Both the position numbers and the translations under genes were made by a program. DNA of 64,000 nucleotides from an uncultured Kordiimonas sp. Lineage in GTDB: Bacteria > Pseudomonadota > Alphaproteobacteria > Sphingomonadales > Kordiimonadaceae. Each line of letters begins with the position of its first letter. Positions within the stretch are counted from its first letter, which is position 1. This document shows positions 9,910 to 18,150 of this stretch, in pieces. The stretch spans positions 186,001 through 250,000 of the forward strand of contig CANMRM010000002.1 of NCBI GenBank assembly GCA_947500295.1, read 5' to 3'. Under the pieces are notes generated by a model. That model was given only the letters and a program-made list of their open reading frames with translations, was not told the DNA's origin and ran no database searches.

Positions 9910-9952
9910 ATCAAAACTTTAACAAGATCATATAACTAGCAATAAATAATGA

Positions 9953-12697
9953 CTATTCTTCCTCATTGGTGTTGGCATCCGGAGCAGACCCGTCAACCTG
10001 CTCTTCTGCCGTCGCTTCAAGCTGATCATCTTCCTCGTCCTCAGTTTCCTGAAGCTTAGCGACGGACACAATCGATTCTTCATCCGCTACCTTGAACAAC
10101 GTCACGCCCTTGGTATTGCGGCTCGCGATCCTGACATCGTGAACGGGCGTACGGATGAGTTTACCCTGGTCTGTCACCATCATCAGCTGTTCGCTTTCTG
10201 TGATTGGGAAGGCCCCTACCACGGGTCCAATTTCGGCGCGCAAATCATCGCTGGACGGTACATTCCAGATACCCTGGCCACCCCGGTTGGTCAGCCGGTA
10301 TTCATGGCTGCTTGTACGCTTGCCAAAACCGTTTGAAGTGACAGTAAGGATAAACTGCTCTGTTGAAGCCAATTGATCCATACGATCATCAGCAAGTGTT
10401 TGCTCACCCGGCTCGGATTTCCAAGGCGCTGCCTTCAGATAGGCAGTTCTCTCGTCCGCAGAGGCATCGGTACCGTTGATCACGCACATCGAAACCACGG
10501 ACTCATCATCACCGAATTTCATCCCGCGAACACCCGTGGAGGTACGCCCGACAAACAAACGCACATCCGTCGCCTTGAAGCGGATTGCACGCCCACCACT
10601 TGCCGCAAGCAGCACATCATCGTCTTCTGTGCAAACCTCAACGCCAATAAGCTTGTCATCTTCGTCAGCAAATCGGATCGCAATTTTACCGTTTGCCATC
10701 ACATTGGAGAAATCGGAAAGTTTATTGCGGCGGACGTTACCTTTCGCGGTTGCAAACATAACATGCAAATCGCCCCAGCTTTCCTCGTCTTCGGGTAGCG
10801 GCAAGATCGTCGCAATCGTTTCGCCCTGCTCTAATGGCAGCATGTTGATCACCGCTTTACCCTTGGACTGCGGGCTACCGACCGGCAACTTCCACACTTT
10901 CATCTTATAGACCTGCCCCAGGTTCGAGAAAAACAGGACTGGTGTATGCGTATCGGCAACAAACAGCGTGGAGAGGAAATCCTCATCCTTGGTCTGCATA
11001 CCCGAGCGGCCTTTACCGCCTCTTTTCTGAGCACGGTAGGTCGAAAGAGGCACGCGTTTGATATAGCCCGAGTGGGTAACGGTCACGACCATTTCTTCGC
11101 GAGCGATCAGGTCCTCATCTTCGAACGAATTGATCGTATGGACGTCAATTTCCGTGCGACGGTCGTTGCCAAACTGTTCCCGAACTTCATCTAGTTCCTC
11201 ACGCAAAACTTCAAACAAGCGATCACGTGACTGGAGAATTTCAAGATATTCGCGAATTTTCTGAGCCAATGTTTCCAGTTCGCCACCAATTTCATCGCGA
11301 CCAAGTGCGGTAAGCCTGTGAAGCCGAAGATCGAGAATCGCTTTGATCTGCAGCTCTGAAAGTTGATAGGTACCGTCTTCGTTAATCCTCCCGGCTTCAT
11401 TGATTAGCTCAAGATACTGCAGAATATCTGTTGTATCCCATTTCTTGGCGGCCAGTGCTTCCCGGGCGGCAGCCGGCGAAGTGGCACCGCGAATGATTGC
11501 TACAACTTCGTCGATGTTGGCAACGGCTGTTACCAGACCAACCATCAGATGCGCCCGATCGCGTGCTTTGTTCAGTTCAAATTTGGTCCGGCGGGTAATG
11601 ACTTCTTCGCGGAAATCAATAAAGGCCTGCAAGACAGCCTTCAGTGTTAGTTGTTCCGGCTTGCCACCGTTGATCGCCAGCATGTTGATGCCGAAACTGG
11701 TCTGTACCTGCGTAAAACGATACAGCTGATTAAGCACCACCTCCGGCACTGCATCTCGCTTCAGTTCGATGACAACACGCACACCGTCCCGGTCGCTTTC
11801 GTCGCGAATATCTGAAATGCCTTCAATGCGCTTGGTTTGAACGCACTCAGCTATCTTTTCGATCATCGACGACTTGTTGACCTGGAATGGCACTTCAGTG
11901 ATGACAATGGCCGGGCGATCCTTGCGCACTTCTTCTACGTGCGTTTTGCTGCGGATCGTGATCGAACCTTTGCCTGTCTCGTATGCCTGCCGGATGCCAC
12001 TCACACCCAGAATGGATGCGCCTGTTGGCAAGTCCGGGCCTTTGACAAACTCCATCAAACCGGCAGTGTCGATATCCGGGTTATCGATCAGGGCAAAAAC
12101 CCCATCAATCACTTCTGTAATATTGTGTGGCGGAATATTGGTTGCCATTCCTACCGCGATACCCGTACCGCCATTGACCAACAGGTTTGGGAACCGCGCC
12201 GGCAACACGACAGGTTCATGCTCGCTTTCGTCATAGTTGGGCCGGAAAGCAACTGTGTCTTTCTCGATGTCTGCAAGCAGGACAGAAGCCACTTTGTCCA
12301 TACGGGCTTCAGTGTACCGCATCGCAGCAGCGTTATCGCCGTCCATCGAGCCGAAGTTGCCCTGGCCATCCACGAGAGGCGCACGCATGGAGAAGTCCTG
12401 CGCCATGCGCACAAGGGCGTCATAAATCGCGCTATCGCCGTGCGGGTGATACTTACCCATCACATCGCCGACAATACGTGCCGATTTGCGGAACGGCTTG
12501 TTCCACTCATAGCCGTTTTCATGCATGGAATAGAGAATGCGGCGGTGGACCGGCTTCAGACCGTCCCGCACGTCAGGCAACGCCCTCGACACGATCACGC
12601 TCATCGCGTAATCGAGGTACGACGCTTTCATCTCATCTTCAATTTTGATCGGCTGGATATCTCGCTCTTCTGGCGGAATAGGTGTGTTGTCGCTCAC
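9953..12697 (-). CDS. gyrA: DNA gyrase subunit A
   Basis: Breaks and rejoins DNA to introduce negative supercoils, with GyrB. The 914-residue protein has the quinolone region [10 protein letters not shown] with Ser89 and Asp93 (the susceptible, wild-type residues), catalytic Tyr128 in AMRYTEARM, the GyrA-box QKRGGKG at the start of the C-terminal pinwheel, and an acidic C-terminal tail. The tail is longer than in E. coli. ATG start. Stands alone; the 244 bases upstream up to tRNA-Ser must contain its promoter, but no strong match was picked out. Confidence 0.98.
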   Translation of the reverse strand: MSDNTPIPPEERDIQPIKIEDEMKASYLDYAMSVIVSRALPDVRDGLKPVHRRILYSMHENGYEWNKPFRKSARIVGDVMGKYHPHGDSAIYDALVRMAQDFSMRAPLVDGQGNFGSMDGDNAAAMRYTEARMDKVASVLLADIEKDTVAFRPNYDESEHEPVVLPARFPNLLVNGGTGIAVGMATNIPPHNITEVIDGVFALIDNPDIDTAGLMEFVKGPDLPTGASILGVSGIRQAYETGKGSITIRSKTHVEEVRKDRPAIVITEVPFQVNKSSMIEKIAECVQTKRIEGISDIRDESDRDGVRVVIELKRDAVPEVVLNQLYRFTQVQTSFGINMLAINGGKPEQLTLKAVLQAFIDFREEVITRRTKFELNKARDRAHLMVGLVTAVANIDEVVAIIRGATSPAAAREALAAKKWDTTDILQYLELINEAGRINEDGTYQLSELQIKAILDLRLHRLTALGRDEIGGELETLAQKIREYLEILQSRDRLFEVLREELDEVREQFGNDRRTEIDVHTINSFEDEDLIAREEMVVTVTHSGYIKRVPLSTYRAQKRGGKGRSGMQTKDEDFLSTLFVADTHTPVLFFSNLGQVYKMKVWKLPVGSPQSKGKAVINMLPLEQGETIATILPLPEDEESWGDLHVMFATAKGNVRRNKLSDFSNVMANGKIAIRFADEDDKLIGVEVCTEDDDVLLAASGGRAIRFKATDVRLFVGRTSTGVRGMKFGDDESVVSMCVINGTDASADERTAYLKAAPWKSEPGEQTLADDRMDQLASTEQFILTVTSNGFGKRTSSHEYRLTNRGGQGIWNVPSSDDLRAEIGPVVGAFPITESEQLMMVTDQGKLIRTPVHDVRIASRNTKGVTLFKVADEESIVSVAKLQETEDEEDDQLEATAEEQVDGSAPDANTNEEE

Positions 12698-12941
12698 CAG
12701 CTAAGACCCCTTTGAGTGGGCGGGTTGCCCCGCGTACGCTGAAACAAAGATATAGCCCCCAACACCCCACTTACCCCCGAGATGTTGTGGTCATAAGATA
12801 GAGTTTCTAACAAGTCGGCGGACGTATAGCAAGGCGAATGCGCAGCAAACTCACGGCAAAAATCACGATGTTTCACTTTACACTGGACGGCGAAAGATTC
12901 TGCCGCTAAAACCCCTCGCAGCTTCAACGCAAGCACCTCAA

Positions 12942-13031
12942 GGGCAGGTGGCAGAGCGGTTGAATGCACCGGTCTTGAAAACCGGCAAGGGTGCAAGCCC
13001 TTCGTGGGTTCGAATCCCACCCTGCCCGCCA
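12942..13031 (+). tRNA. tRNA-Ser (anticodon TGA), CCA encoded
   Basis: A class II tRNA of 90 bases. Acceptor stem GGGCAGG/CCTGCCC, anticodon stem CCGGT/ACCGG with loop CTTGAAA (anticodon TGA), a long variable arm of the GCAAGGGTGCAAGCCCTTC type, and T-arm GTGGGTTCGAATCCCAC. Discriminator G and encoded CCA end at 13031. Confidence 0.97.
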
Positions 13032-13134
13032 CTTCCCCTGCTTAAAATGCTGTGCGTCATTCGGCCCCTTCAAACAGCGGCAATTGGGGGAACTGAACAC
13101 TCACGTTTATCACGGCACGTATTGAGCTTTCAGC

Positions 13135-13743
13135 TCATGCTGGTCGCTCGAACTCAGACCTCAGCGTTTCTGCTTTCTCGCGAAATACGCAGCCTTCGGC
13201 ATGATCGTTTATCAAGCCCATGGCCTGCATGAACGCATAAACCGTAGTGGGGCCCACAAACTTCCAACCCCGCTTCTTCAATTCTTTTGACAAGGCGACG
13301 GATGTATCGCTGGTTGACTGGCTCTGTGGCGGGCCAAGGCTTGAGGGGTCAGGTTCATAGCGCCACACAAATGAAGCAATGGACCCCTCCTTTTTGACCA
13401 TCTCTATCGCACGCTTCGCATTATTGATAACGGCCTCTATTTTGCCGCGATGCCGCACAATTGAAGAATCCTGCAACAAGCGCTTCACGGTAGCTTCATC
13501 AAATTGAGCGACCTTATGGAAATCGAATCCTGAAAAGGCAGCTCGAAAGCTCTCGCGCTTGGCCAGAATGGTGCGCCAGCTTAATCCGGACTGAAAGGAT
13601 TCGAGGCAAAGTTTTTCAAATAGCCGGATATCGTCCGATACCGGATATCCCCATTCCTGATCGTGATAGTCTAAAAACTCCGGCACAGCATCGCACCAGC
13701 GGCAGCGACTTTTTCCATCGGGACCTTCAAAGGTTTCATTCAT
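13135..13743 (-). CDS. tag: DNA-3-methyladenine glycosylase I
   Basis: Removes 3-methyladenine from alkylated DNA. The 202-residue protein has the Tag zinc-site elements CRWC near residues 14-17, DYHDQEWG near 25-32 and the C-terminal NDHAEGCVF. It also has the helix-hairpin-helix-bearing core SFQSGLSWRTILAKRE. Same strand as the YciI and TetR genes, with nine bases to YciI, so the three may be one transcript. Confidence 0.95.
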   Translation of the reverse strand: MNETFEGPDGKSRCRWCDAVPEFLDYHDQEWGYPVSDDIRLFEKLCLESFQSGLSWRTILAKRESFRAAFSGFDFHKVAQFDEATVKRLLQDSSIVRHRGKIEAVINNAKRAIEMVKKEGSIASFVWRYEPDPSSLGPPQSQSTSDTSVALSKELKKRGWKFVGPTTVYAFMQAMGLINDHAEGCVFREKAETLRSEFERPA

Positions 13744-13752
13744 GTTCGCAGC

Positions 13753-14049
13753 CTATTCATCATCTTGTGTCAAAAACTGAAGGCGCGGATCTACCTTGCC
13801 GGCCTCAATTTCATGCACTTCGGCGGAAACAATGCCCTCTTGCACAAAAGGGTCGCCTGAAACACGGACATCCAGTGCAGCCCGCGCCTCATCGTGGGCA
13901 ATTATCGCGCCGCCCTGTCCATCTTTGAGGCTACCCACCAAAAGAAACACGCCATCAGCCATGCCTTTTGATATCCACTCTTTGTGTGCAGCCATAAAGT
14001 GTTTGGCCCGCGCCTTGTTCTCTGAAAATCGCAAAAAAATAATGTACAC
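13753..14049 (-). CDS. YciI-like protein
   Basis: A 98-residue ferredoxin-like fold protein of the YciI family, whose cellular role is generally unknown. It has the conserved His in AAHKEWISKG and the DPF motif in SGDPFVQEG, near residue 65, which are the putative active-site residues of the family. Start is GTG 14049, 11 bases after the TetR stop. No strong ribosome site is visible. Possible targets are those of the upstream TetR regulator. Confidence 0.82.
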   Translation of the reverse strand: MYIIFLRFSENKARAKHFMAAHKEWISKGMADGVFLLVGSLKDGQGGAIIAHDEARAALDVRVSGDPFVQEGIVSAEVHEIEAGKVDPRLQFLTQDDE

Positions 14050-14060
14050 TCGTAAGTCCT

Positions 14061-14648
14061 TTAAATTGTTAAAATGTCGGCCTGTGCCGCTACTGCATCC
14101 AGCCAGGCCAGCATTTGCTGAACCTCTCGTTCCAGAAAGGTTTCGGCAGGGTATGCATTGGCAAGGGTTGCAACACCCTGACTGCGTGCCAGCAGATGCA
14201 TCGCCAAATCGTCGGCATCTTTGCCGCAGCCCATCGCCTCAAATTGCTGTCGAAGCCAGGTACGGAACAGGTCAAACAGCCTGCGTGCACCGTCTTCTCC
14301 GGCATGGTCCAGCTTTGAGAGTTCCAGAAACAAAGAGCCAACCGGACAGCCGAACTGGCGAATTTTGGCTTCGTTCATAATGAGAATTCGCACAAAACTG
14401 GCGATACGTTGGTGTGGTGTCTCACCTTCCATCTCCCAGACACCCAGCATTTCCTGACGGTCCGACAGCCGCCGCTCTATGACCGCATCCAGAATTTCAT
14501 CTTTGGTTTTGAAGTGGTAATAGAAATTGCCGCGCGAAATCCCCACTGCATCGGCAACATGTTGAAAAGACGTGTGCTCAAACCCTTGTTCGTAAAACAG
14601 GCGATCAGCCTCGGTAACGATATTATCACGTGTCCCCGATGCGGGCAT
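14061..14648 (-). CDS. TetR family transcriptional regulator
   Basis: One-component repressor with an N-terminal helix-turn-helix (about residues 10-56: FYEQGFEHTSFQHVADAVG followed by SRGNFYYHFKTKDEIL). The C-terminal ligand domain contains several Cys residues. 195 residues, ATG start. Two near-perfect 16-base palindromes lie 42-83 bases before the start, so it very probably represses itself together with yciI and tag. The effector cannot be told from sequence. Confidence 0.93.
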   Translation of the reverse strand: MPASGTRDNIVTEADRLFYEQGFEHTSFQHVADAVGISRGNFYYHFKTKDEILDAVIERRLSDRQEMLGVWEMEGETPHQRIASFVRILIMNEAKIRQFGCPVGSLFLELSKLDHAGEDGARRLFDLFRTWLRQQFEAMGCGKDADDLAMHLLARSQGVATLANAYPAETFLEREVQQMLAWLDAVAAQADILTI

Positions 14649-14689
14649 CCCAATCTCCTTCAGCCGGCCTTAGATCGGCGTGGACTTTT

Positions 14690-14731
14690 TAGGTCATTTG
14701 TCCTAGAACGAGATTTAGGACACTTGTCCTA
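14690..14731. promoter_or_regulatory. Paired TetR operators
   Basis: Two copies of a 16-base dyad, TAGGACA-N2-TGTCCTA: the copy at 14716-14731 is perfect (spacer CT) and that at 14690-14705 has one mismatch (TAGGTCA in the left arm, spacer TT). They begin 26 bases apart, about 2.5 helix turns, between the TetR gene and the divergent ACT-domain gene. Dyad size and position fit a TetR-family operator. Binding is inferred. Confidence 0.75.
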
Positions 14732-14831
14732 TTTTGTCAAACGGAATTGACGCACATGCCAATCGACCTCGATGTTTGTGTTTTAAGGATACAAGGCCGT
14801 GAAATAGCTAAGCCTCAGGATCGAAGTCATG

Positions 14832-14851
14832 CATTTTCCTGGAGGAAAATG
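14832..14851. repeat. Perfect inverted repeat in the TetR-ACT intergenic region
   Basis: CATTTTCC-TGGA-GGAAAATG, eight-base arms with a four-base centre, 125 bases before the ACT-domain gene. No T-run follows, so it is not a rho-independent terminator. It could be an operator or an RNA hairpin. The rest of the 327-base gap (14649-14975) contains the paired TetR operators and no convincing gene. Confidence 0.5.
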
Positions 14852-14975
14852 TCCGGATTGGCGCTTCAACGCACTGGACAGGCTATCGGCTGCAATGCAT
14901 TCTCGGCACGGTCAAACGCCCCACGGCTCCGTCAAAAACAACACTCGTTTAACACAAGCTCGGTAAGTAAATCCC

Positions 14976-15371
14976 ATGACTGGCGAAACCAACCTCGAAG
15001 TACTTTTAAGGTCCATGAAACCTGAACTGCAAGCCGGGACCTATGTGTTTGCGACGGTTGACGCCTCCACGAACACGACCGGCCTCGCGCCCCGCATGGC
15101 TTTTGAGGAGCAAGAAGGCAAAACACTCATCCTGCTTCAGGAAACGGCAGAAAAGCACGGAATAGCAGCTGAATTTCCCTGCCGGATGATCACGCTGAAC
15201 ATCCATTCTGCCCTGGATGCGGTTGGTTTCCTGGCAAAAATCACAAATCTGCTTGCGGACCTCGGGATGGGCGCTAACCCGGTATCAGCCTTCTATCACG
15301 ACCATCTTTTTGTGCCCCATGACCGAGCGGAAGAGGCGCTTCAGGCACTCAAAACACTTGGCGACAGCTAG
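14976..15371 (+). CDS. ACT domain protein (COG3602-type)
   Basis: A 131-residue protein of two ACT-like halves, a fold that usually binds amino acids and regulates enzymes. The opening LRSMKPELQAGTYVFATV and the closing YHDHLFVPHDRAEEALQAL are typical of this small family. Function in the family is unknown. It faces away from the TetR gene. It converges on the GST gene and shares the four bases CTAG with it, so that both stop codons overlap. Confidence 0.85.
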   Translation: MTGETNLEVLLRSMKPELQAGTYVFATVDASTNTTGLAPRMAFEEQEGKTLILLQETAEKHGIAAEFPCRMITLNIHSALDAVGFLAKITNLLADLGMGANPVSAFYHDHLFVPHDRAEEALQALKTLGDS

Positions 15372-15949
15372 TCTGTTTCCAAAACCGTCTTCACCCGCGC
15401 CAACCACGCGGAAACCTGAGGCCGTGTATCCAGCTGAAACCCCGGCTGCTCCGCAAACTGCGTATAAGCAAATAACGCTACATCAGCGAGAGAAAGCCGA
15501 TCTCCCACAAACCAGTCCCTGCCCTCCAGGTGTTGTTCCATCAGGTCCAGCGCGGCATCGCCTTTCGCAACAAGGGCCGGATCGAGATCGGACACTGCCT
15601 GCCCTTGATAAACGACGCGAAACCGAGCTACAGCTATTGCCGTTTCGTGGCTGTATTGTTCCCAAAACATCCACTCCAACATTTTCGCTTCCTCGAATGG
15701 GTCGCTTGGTATCAGGTCTGAACCAGTGGCAAGGTGCGCAATAATGGCATTGGACTGGGCAAGGGTTCGACCATCGCTAAATTCCACAAAAGGAACCTGG
15801 CCCGCCGGGTTTTTGGCGAGCATCCCGGAAGCTTTAGCTCCACCGTTCACAATATCTACATCGACCCACGTGTATGGTATTGCCAGATAATCCGCGACAT
15901 ACCGCACCTTCAGGCAATTGCCGGAAATAGCCTCGCCATAAATCCTCAT
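15368..15949 (-). CDS. Glutathione S-transferase family protein
   Basis: Cytosolic GST-like protein of 193 residues. N-terminal thioredoxin-like domain begins MRIYGEAISGNCLKVR and contains the cis-Pro motif GQVPFVEF and the QSNAI segment for glutathione binding. The C-terminal all-alpha domain contains LSLADVALFAYT, with the N-capping Asp. ATG 15949 has GGGGAA upstream. Substrate unknown. Converges with the ACT gene on a shared CTAG. Confidence 0.9.
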   Translation of the reverse strand: MRIYGEAISGNCLKVRYVADYLAIPYTWVDVDIVNGGAKASGMLAKNPAGQVPFVEFSDGRTLAQSNAIIAHLATGSDLIPSDPFEEAKMLEWMFWEQYSHETAIAVARFRVVYQGQAVSDLDPALVAKGDAALDLMEQHLEGRDWFVGDRLSLADVALFAYTQFAEQPGFQLDTRPQVSAWLARVKTVLETD

Positions 15950-16045
15950 GTTGCTTCCCCATTGTCTTTGCACGATCAACGAAGATCAAAATAGCAGGAC
16001 ACATATTTTAGTCGCGGGAGAATATCTGAACTGGAACACAAGTTT

Positions 16046-16732
16046 TCATGCCGGCGGCACATTACTCTTGCTGTCTGAGGCGGCAACCGCCGCCATGCGG
16101 CGGCGGAACAGAAACCAACTGGCCCACAGGGTCGCTGAAATACCAAAGGCAGTAAACAGCGCTGGCTGTGGGCTCTCAAGGGAACTTAGCGACCCTGCAA
16201 GCGTTGCCACAAAAACATAGGGTATCGAATTCAGCGACCAGGCTGCCAGAAATCTCGGCAGAGGCATTCGGGTTGCCCCGGCCAGACACGCGGTAACCTC
16301 CGGCAAAATTGGGGCCGCCCGTGCGAGGATTATCATGCCAAAACCGTGCTGCGTAAACGTATCGCGAAGCTGCAGGCGCTTCGTCTCATCTTTCATCAAC
16401 ACCCGGAGCAAGCTGTCACCAAATACACGGCTGACCGAATATCCAATCAGGCCGGCGCCGTACAATCCGACAAGTGCTGCAAATGCCCCTGCGACCTGAC
16501 CAAGCAAAAAACCCGCAAGCATGGTTATTGTCAGCGTAGGAACCGAAACCAGGATATCGGCAAGCAACAGGATGATCACCAAGCCTGCCAAGGTTGCTGG
16601 TGAAGCGTTTTGAGCTTCATGAAGCCAAACCTCAACATCCTCAAATGACAATCCAGTGGTCACTTTTATGACTAGGAACGTTGCGGCAAACCCTAAAAAC
16701 AAAATAACTACTGCGCGCAGCAAGGGATGCAT
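16046..16732 (-). CDS. TVP38/TMEM64-type (VTT domain) membrane protein
   Basis: A 228-residue inner-membrane protein with an N-terminal anchor, several hydrophobic segments and a VTT/DedA-like core (AFAALVGLYGAGLIGYSVSR, ARAAPILPEVTACLAGATRM). Relatives are implicated in lipid scrambling or transport of undecaprenyl phosphate, but the role of this protein is not shown. The gene begins three bases after the SDR stop, so the two are co-transcribed. Confidence 0.85.
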   Translation of the reverse strand: MHPLLRAVVILFLGFAATFLVIKVTTGLSFEDVEVWLHEAQNASPATLAGLVIILLLADILVSVPTLTITMLAGFLLGQVAGAFAALVGLYGAGLIGYSVSRVFGDSLLRVLMKDETKRLQLRDTFTQHGFGMIILARAAPILPEVTACLAGATRMPLPRFLAAWSLNSIPYVFVATLAGSLSSLESPQPALFTAFGISATLWASWFLFRRRMAAVAASDSKSNVPPA

Positions 16733-16735
16733 GAC

Positions 16736-17473
16736 TTATGACTTCCGCATGATGTTAAAGGCAATTGAAGGCGCGATTCTCAGCATGCGGCGCAACAGTT
16801 TCACCTTGCCAATGTCGTTATCGGTCACGCCCTTGCTAAGCCCTGCCAAAATCCTGCTCGCGGCATCCCGCGCCGAGATCTTTCCGCTGCCGCGACCTGC
16901 TGTCATTGGTGTTTCAACCATTGGCAATAGAGCCTGTTGTACCGAGATGTTGGTGTCCTCCAGTTGATAGCGTAAGGATTGACTGAAGATATTGAGAGCT
17001 CCCTTGCTGGCACAATAGATTGCGGAAGCAGGCTTCGCGGCAAGGCCCAACCCTGAACCAATGTTTAAAATGACGGACCGGCTGGTTTTTGTCAGTGCAG
17101 GCAAAAGAGCATAGGTCAAGTAGCATACATTGGTAAAATTCACGTCAATCTCGCGCTGTATCATGCCCGGATCAAAGTCCGGGTCGGTAAAACGCGGCTC
17201 ATATTGCATGGCGGCATTGTTTATCAAAACATCAATGTTACCGTACTTTTCAGTTATCTTCTCCGCCGCAACCATAATGCTGTTAGTATTTGCAAGATCT
17301 GCCAGAACAGTGTCCGCAGCAGGGAATTCCTTTACAACGTCAGACAGTTTCTCGGCATCTCTTCCCAAAACAACAAGGGTATTTGCAGGGGCCAACAGCT
17401 CAACCATTTCCCTGCCGATCCCTGACGTCCCGCCTGTCAGAACAATTGTCAGGCCCTCTAGTTTCAATGCCAT
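16736..17473 (-). CDS. Short-chain dehydrogenase/reductase
   Basis: NAD(P)-dependent oxidoreductase of 245 residues in the classical SDR family. The cofactor motif TGGTSGIG is near residues 14-21, NNAA follows near 86, catalytic Ser is in LNIGSGLG and the YCASK active site is present. It resembles the DltE-like subgroup, whose substrate is unknown. It precedes the VTT membrane protein by three bases, suggesting a role connected with lipids or envelope. Its promoter must lie in the gap shared with glnK. Confidence 0.9.
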   Translation of the reverse strand: MALKLEGLTIVLTGGTSGIGREMVELLAPANTLVVLGRDAEKLSDVVKEFPAADTVLADLANTNSIMVAAEKITEKYGNIDVLINNAAMQYEPRFTDPDFDPGMIQREIDVNFTNVCYLTYALLPALTKTSRSVILNIGSGLGLAAKPASAIYCASKGALNIFSQSLRYQLEDTNISVQQALLPMVETPMTAGRGSGKISARDAASRILAGLSKGVTDNDIGKVKLLRRMLRIAPSIAFNIMRKS

Positions 17474-17609
17474 CCGTTTTCTCCTGCCTGTCTATCTAAT
17501 CAAGCCAGAATTCACTGAACTTACCATCGAATACGTACTCGCATGCAAGTCAGACCATAAATCCAGCGATAACACCGCCTAAAAAACAGGCAGCTGGAAT
17601 TTCCCTGAT

Positions 17610-17628
17610 TTGCCTATTTTTTAGGCAA
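17610..17628. promoter_or_regulatory. NtrC-like enhancer site
   Basis: Perfect dyad TTGCCTA-N5-TAGGCAA. Arm spacing and size match NtrC sites (TGCAC-type dyads of 17-19 bases). Its centre lies about 91 bases upstream of the -24 element, i.e. about -117 from the expected start, where NtrC sites of glnA-type promoters lie. The 316-base gap 17474-17789 otherwise holds the sigma-54 promoter and the SDR promoter region. Confidence 0.55.
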
Positions 17629-17709
17629 TTACCAATATTTGGGCACATCTAGTTGAATGCATCACCGCACGATAGCCTTATCCCTCTGATTTATATGACT
17701 TTTTACAAT

Positions 17710-17725
17710 TGGCATGGATGCTGCT
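17710..17725 (+). promoter_or_regulatory. Sigma-54 (RpoN) promoter of glnK-amtB
   Basis: TGGCATGGATGCTGCT matches the -24/-12 consensus TGGCACG-N4-TTGCW with the invariant GG and GC ten bases apart. Transcription should begin about 17737, leaving a leader of about 50 bases before glnK. Confidence 0.78.
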
Positions 17726-17789
17726 CTTAGGGCACCCGCATAAGATTTTAATGCAACTATGAAATTTATAAGAAAGTCAGGGAGCGGTC

Positions 17790-18128
17790 ATGAAATATAT
17801 TATTGCAGTTATCAAACCCCACCGCCTCGATCCGGTCAGAGACGCCCTCGCAGAAATCGGCGTTACAGGCATGACGGTATCAGAAGTTCAAGGATATGGC
17901 CGCCAGCGCGGTCAGAAAGAAATCTATCGCGGCGCAGAATACGAAGTGCATTTCCTGCCAAAGGTGAAACTCGAAATCGCCACAGATGACGATCTGGCGG
18001 AACAGGCGATTGAAGCACTCCAAACAACCGCACAAACCGGACAAATCGGAGACGGCAAGGTTTTTGTCCTGGATTTGGCTCAAGTGATCCGCATTCGCAC
18101 CGGCGAAACCGACGCGGAAGCGCTTTAA
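17790..18128 (+). CDS. glnK: Nitrogen regulatory PII protein
   Basis: Trimeric sensor of 2-oxoglutarate, ATP/ADP and, through uridylylation, glutamine. 112 residues with the T-loop GYGRQRGQKEIYRGAEYEV and the modified Tyr51, then the B-loop TGQIGDGKVF. The ATG is preceded by GGGAGCGGTC. It lies 22 bases before amtB behind a sigma-54 promoter, the standard arrangement in which GlnK plugs AmtB when nitrogen is ample; the symbol glnK rests on this context. Confidence 0.95.
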   Translation: MKYIIAVIKPHRLDPVRDALAEIGVTGMTVSEVQGYGRQRGQKEIYRGAEYEVHFLPKVKLEIATDDDLAEQAIEALQTTAQTGQIGDGKVFVLDLAQVIRIRTGETDAEAL

Positions 18129-18150
18129 TATTTATTCAAGGGATTTAAAA

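Noticed and set aside
11837-12715. 292-residue plus-strand open frame inside gyrA
   Set aside because: Antisense shadow of a conserved gene without a plausible start signal.
12694-13032. Minus-strand 112-residue open frame over tRNA-Ser
   Set aside because: Contains the recurrent tRNA-derived artefact (GFEPTKGLHPCRFSRPVHS-type). The tRNA is clear and the frame has no independent support.
14747-15025. Plus-strand open frame of 92 residues before the ACT gene
   Set aside because: It runs into the ACT gene in a different frame, has no recognisable domain and spans the inverted repeat at 14832-14851.
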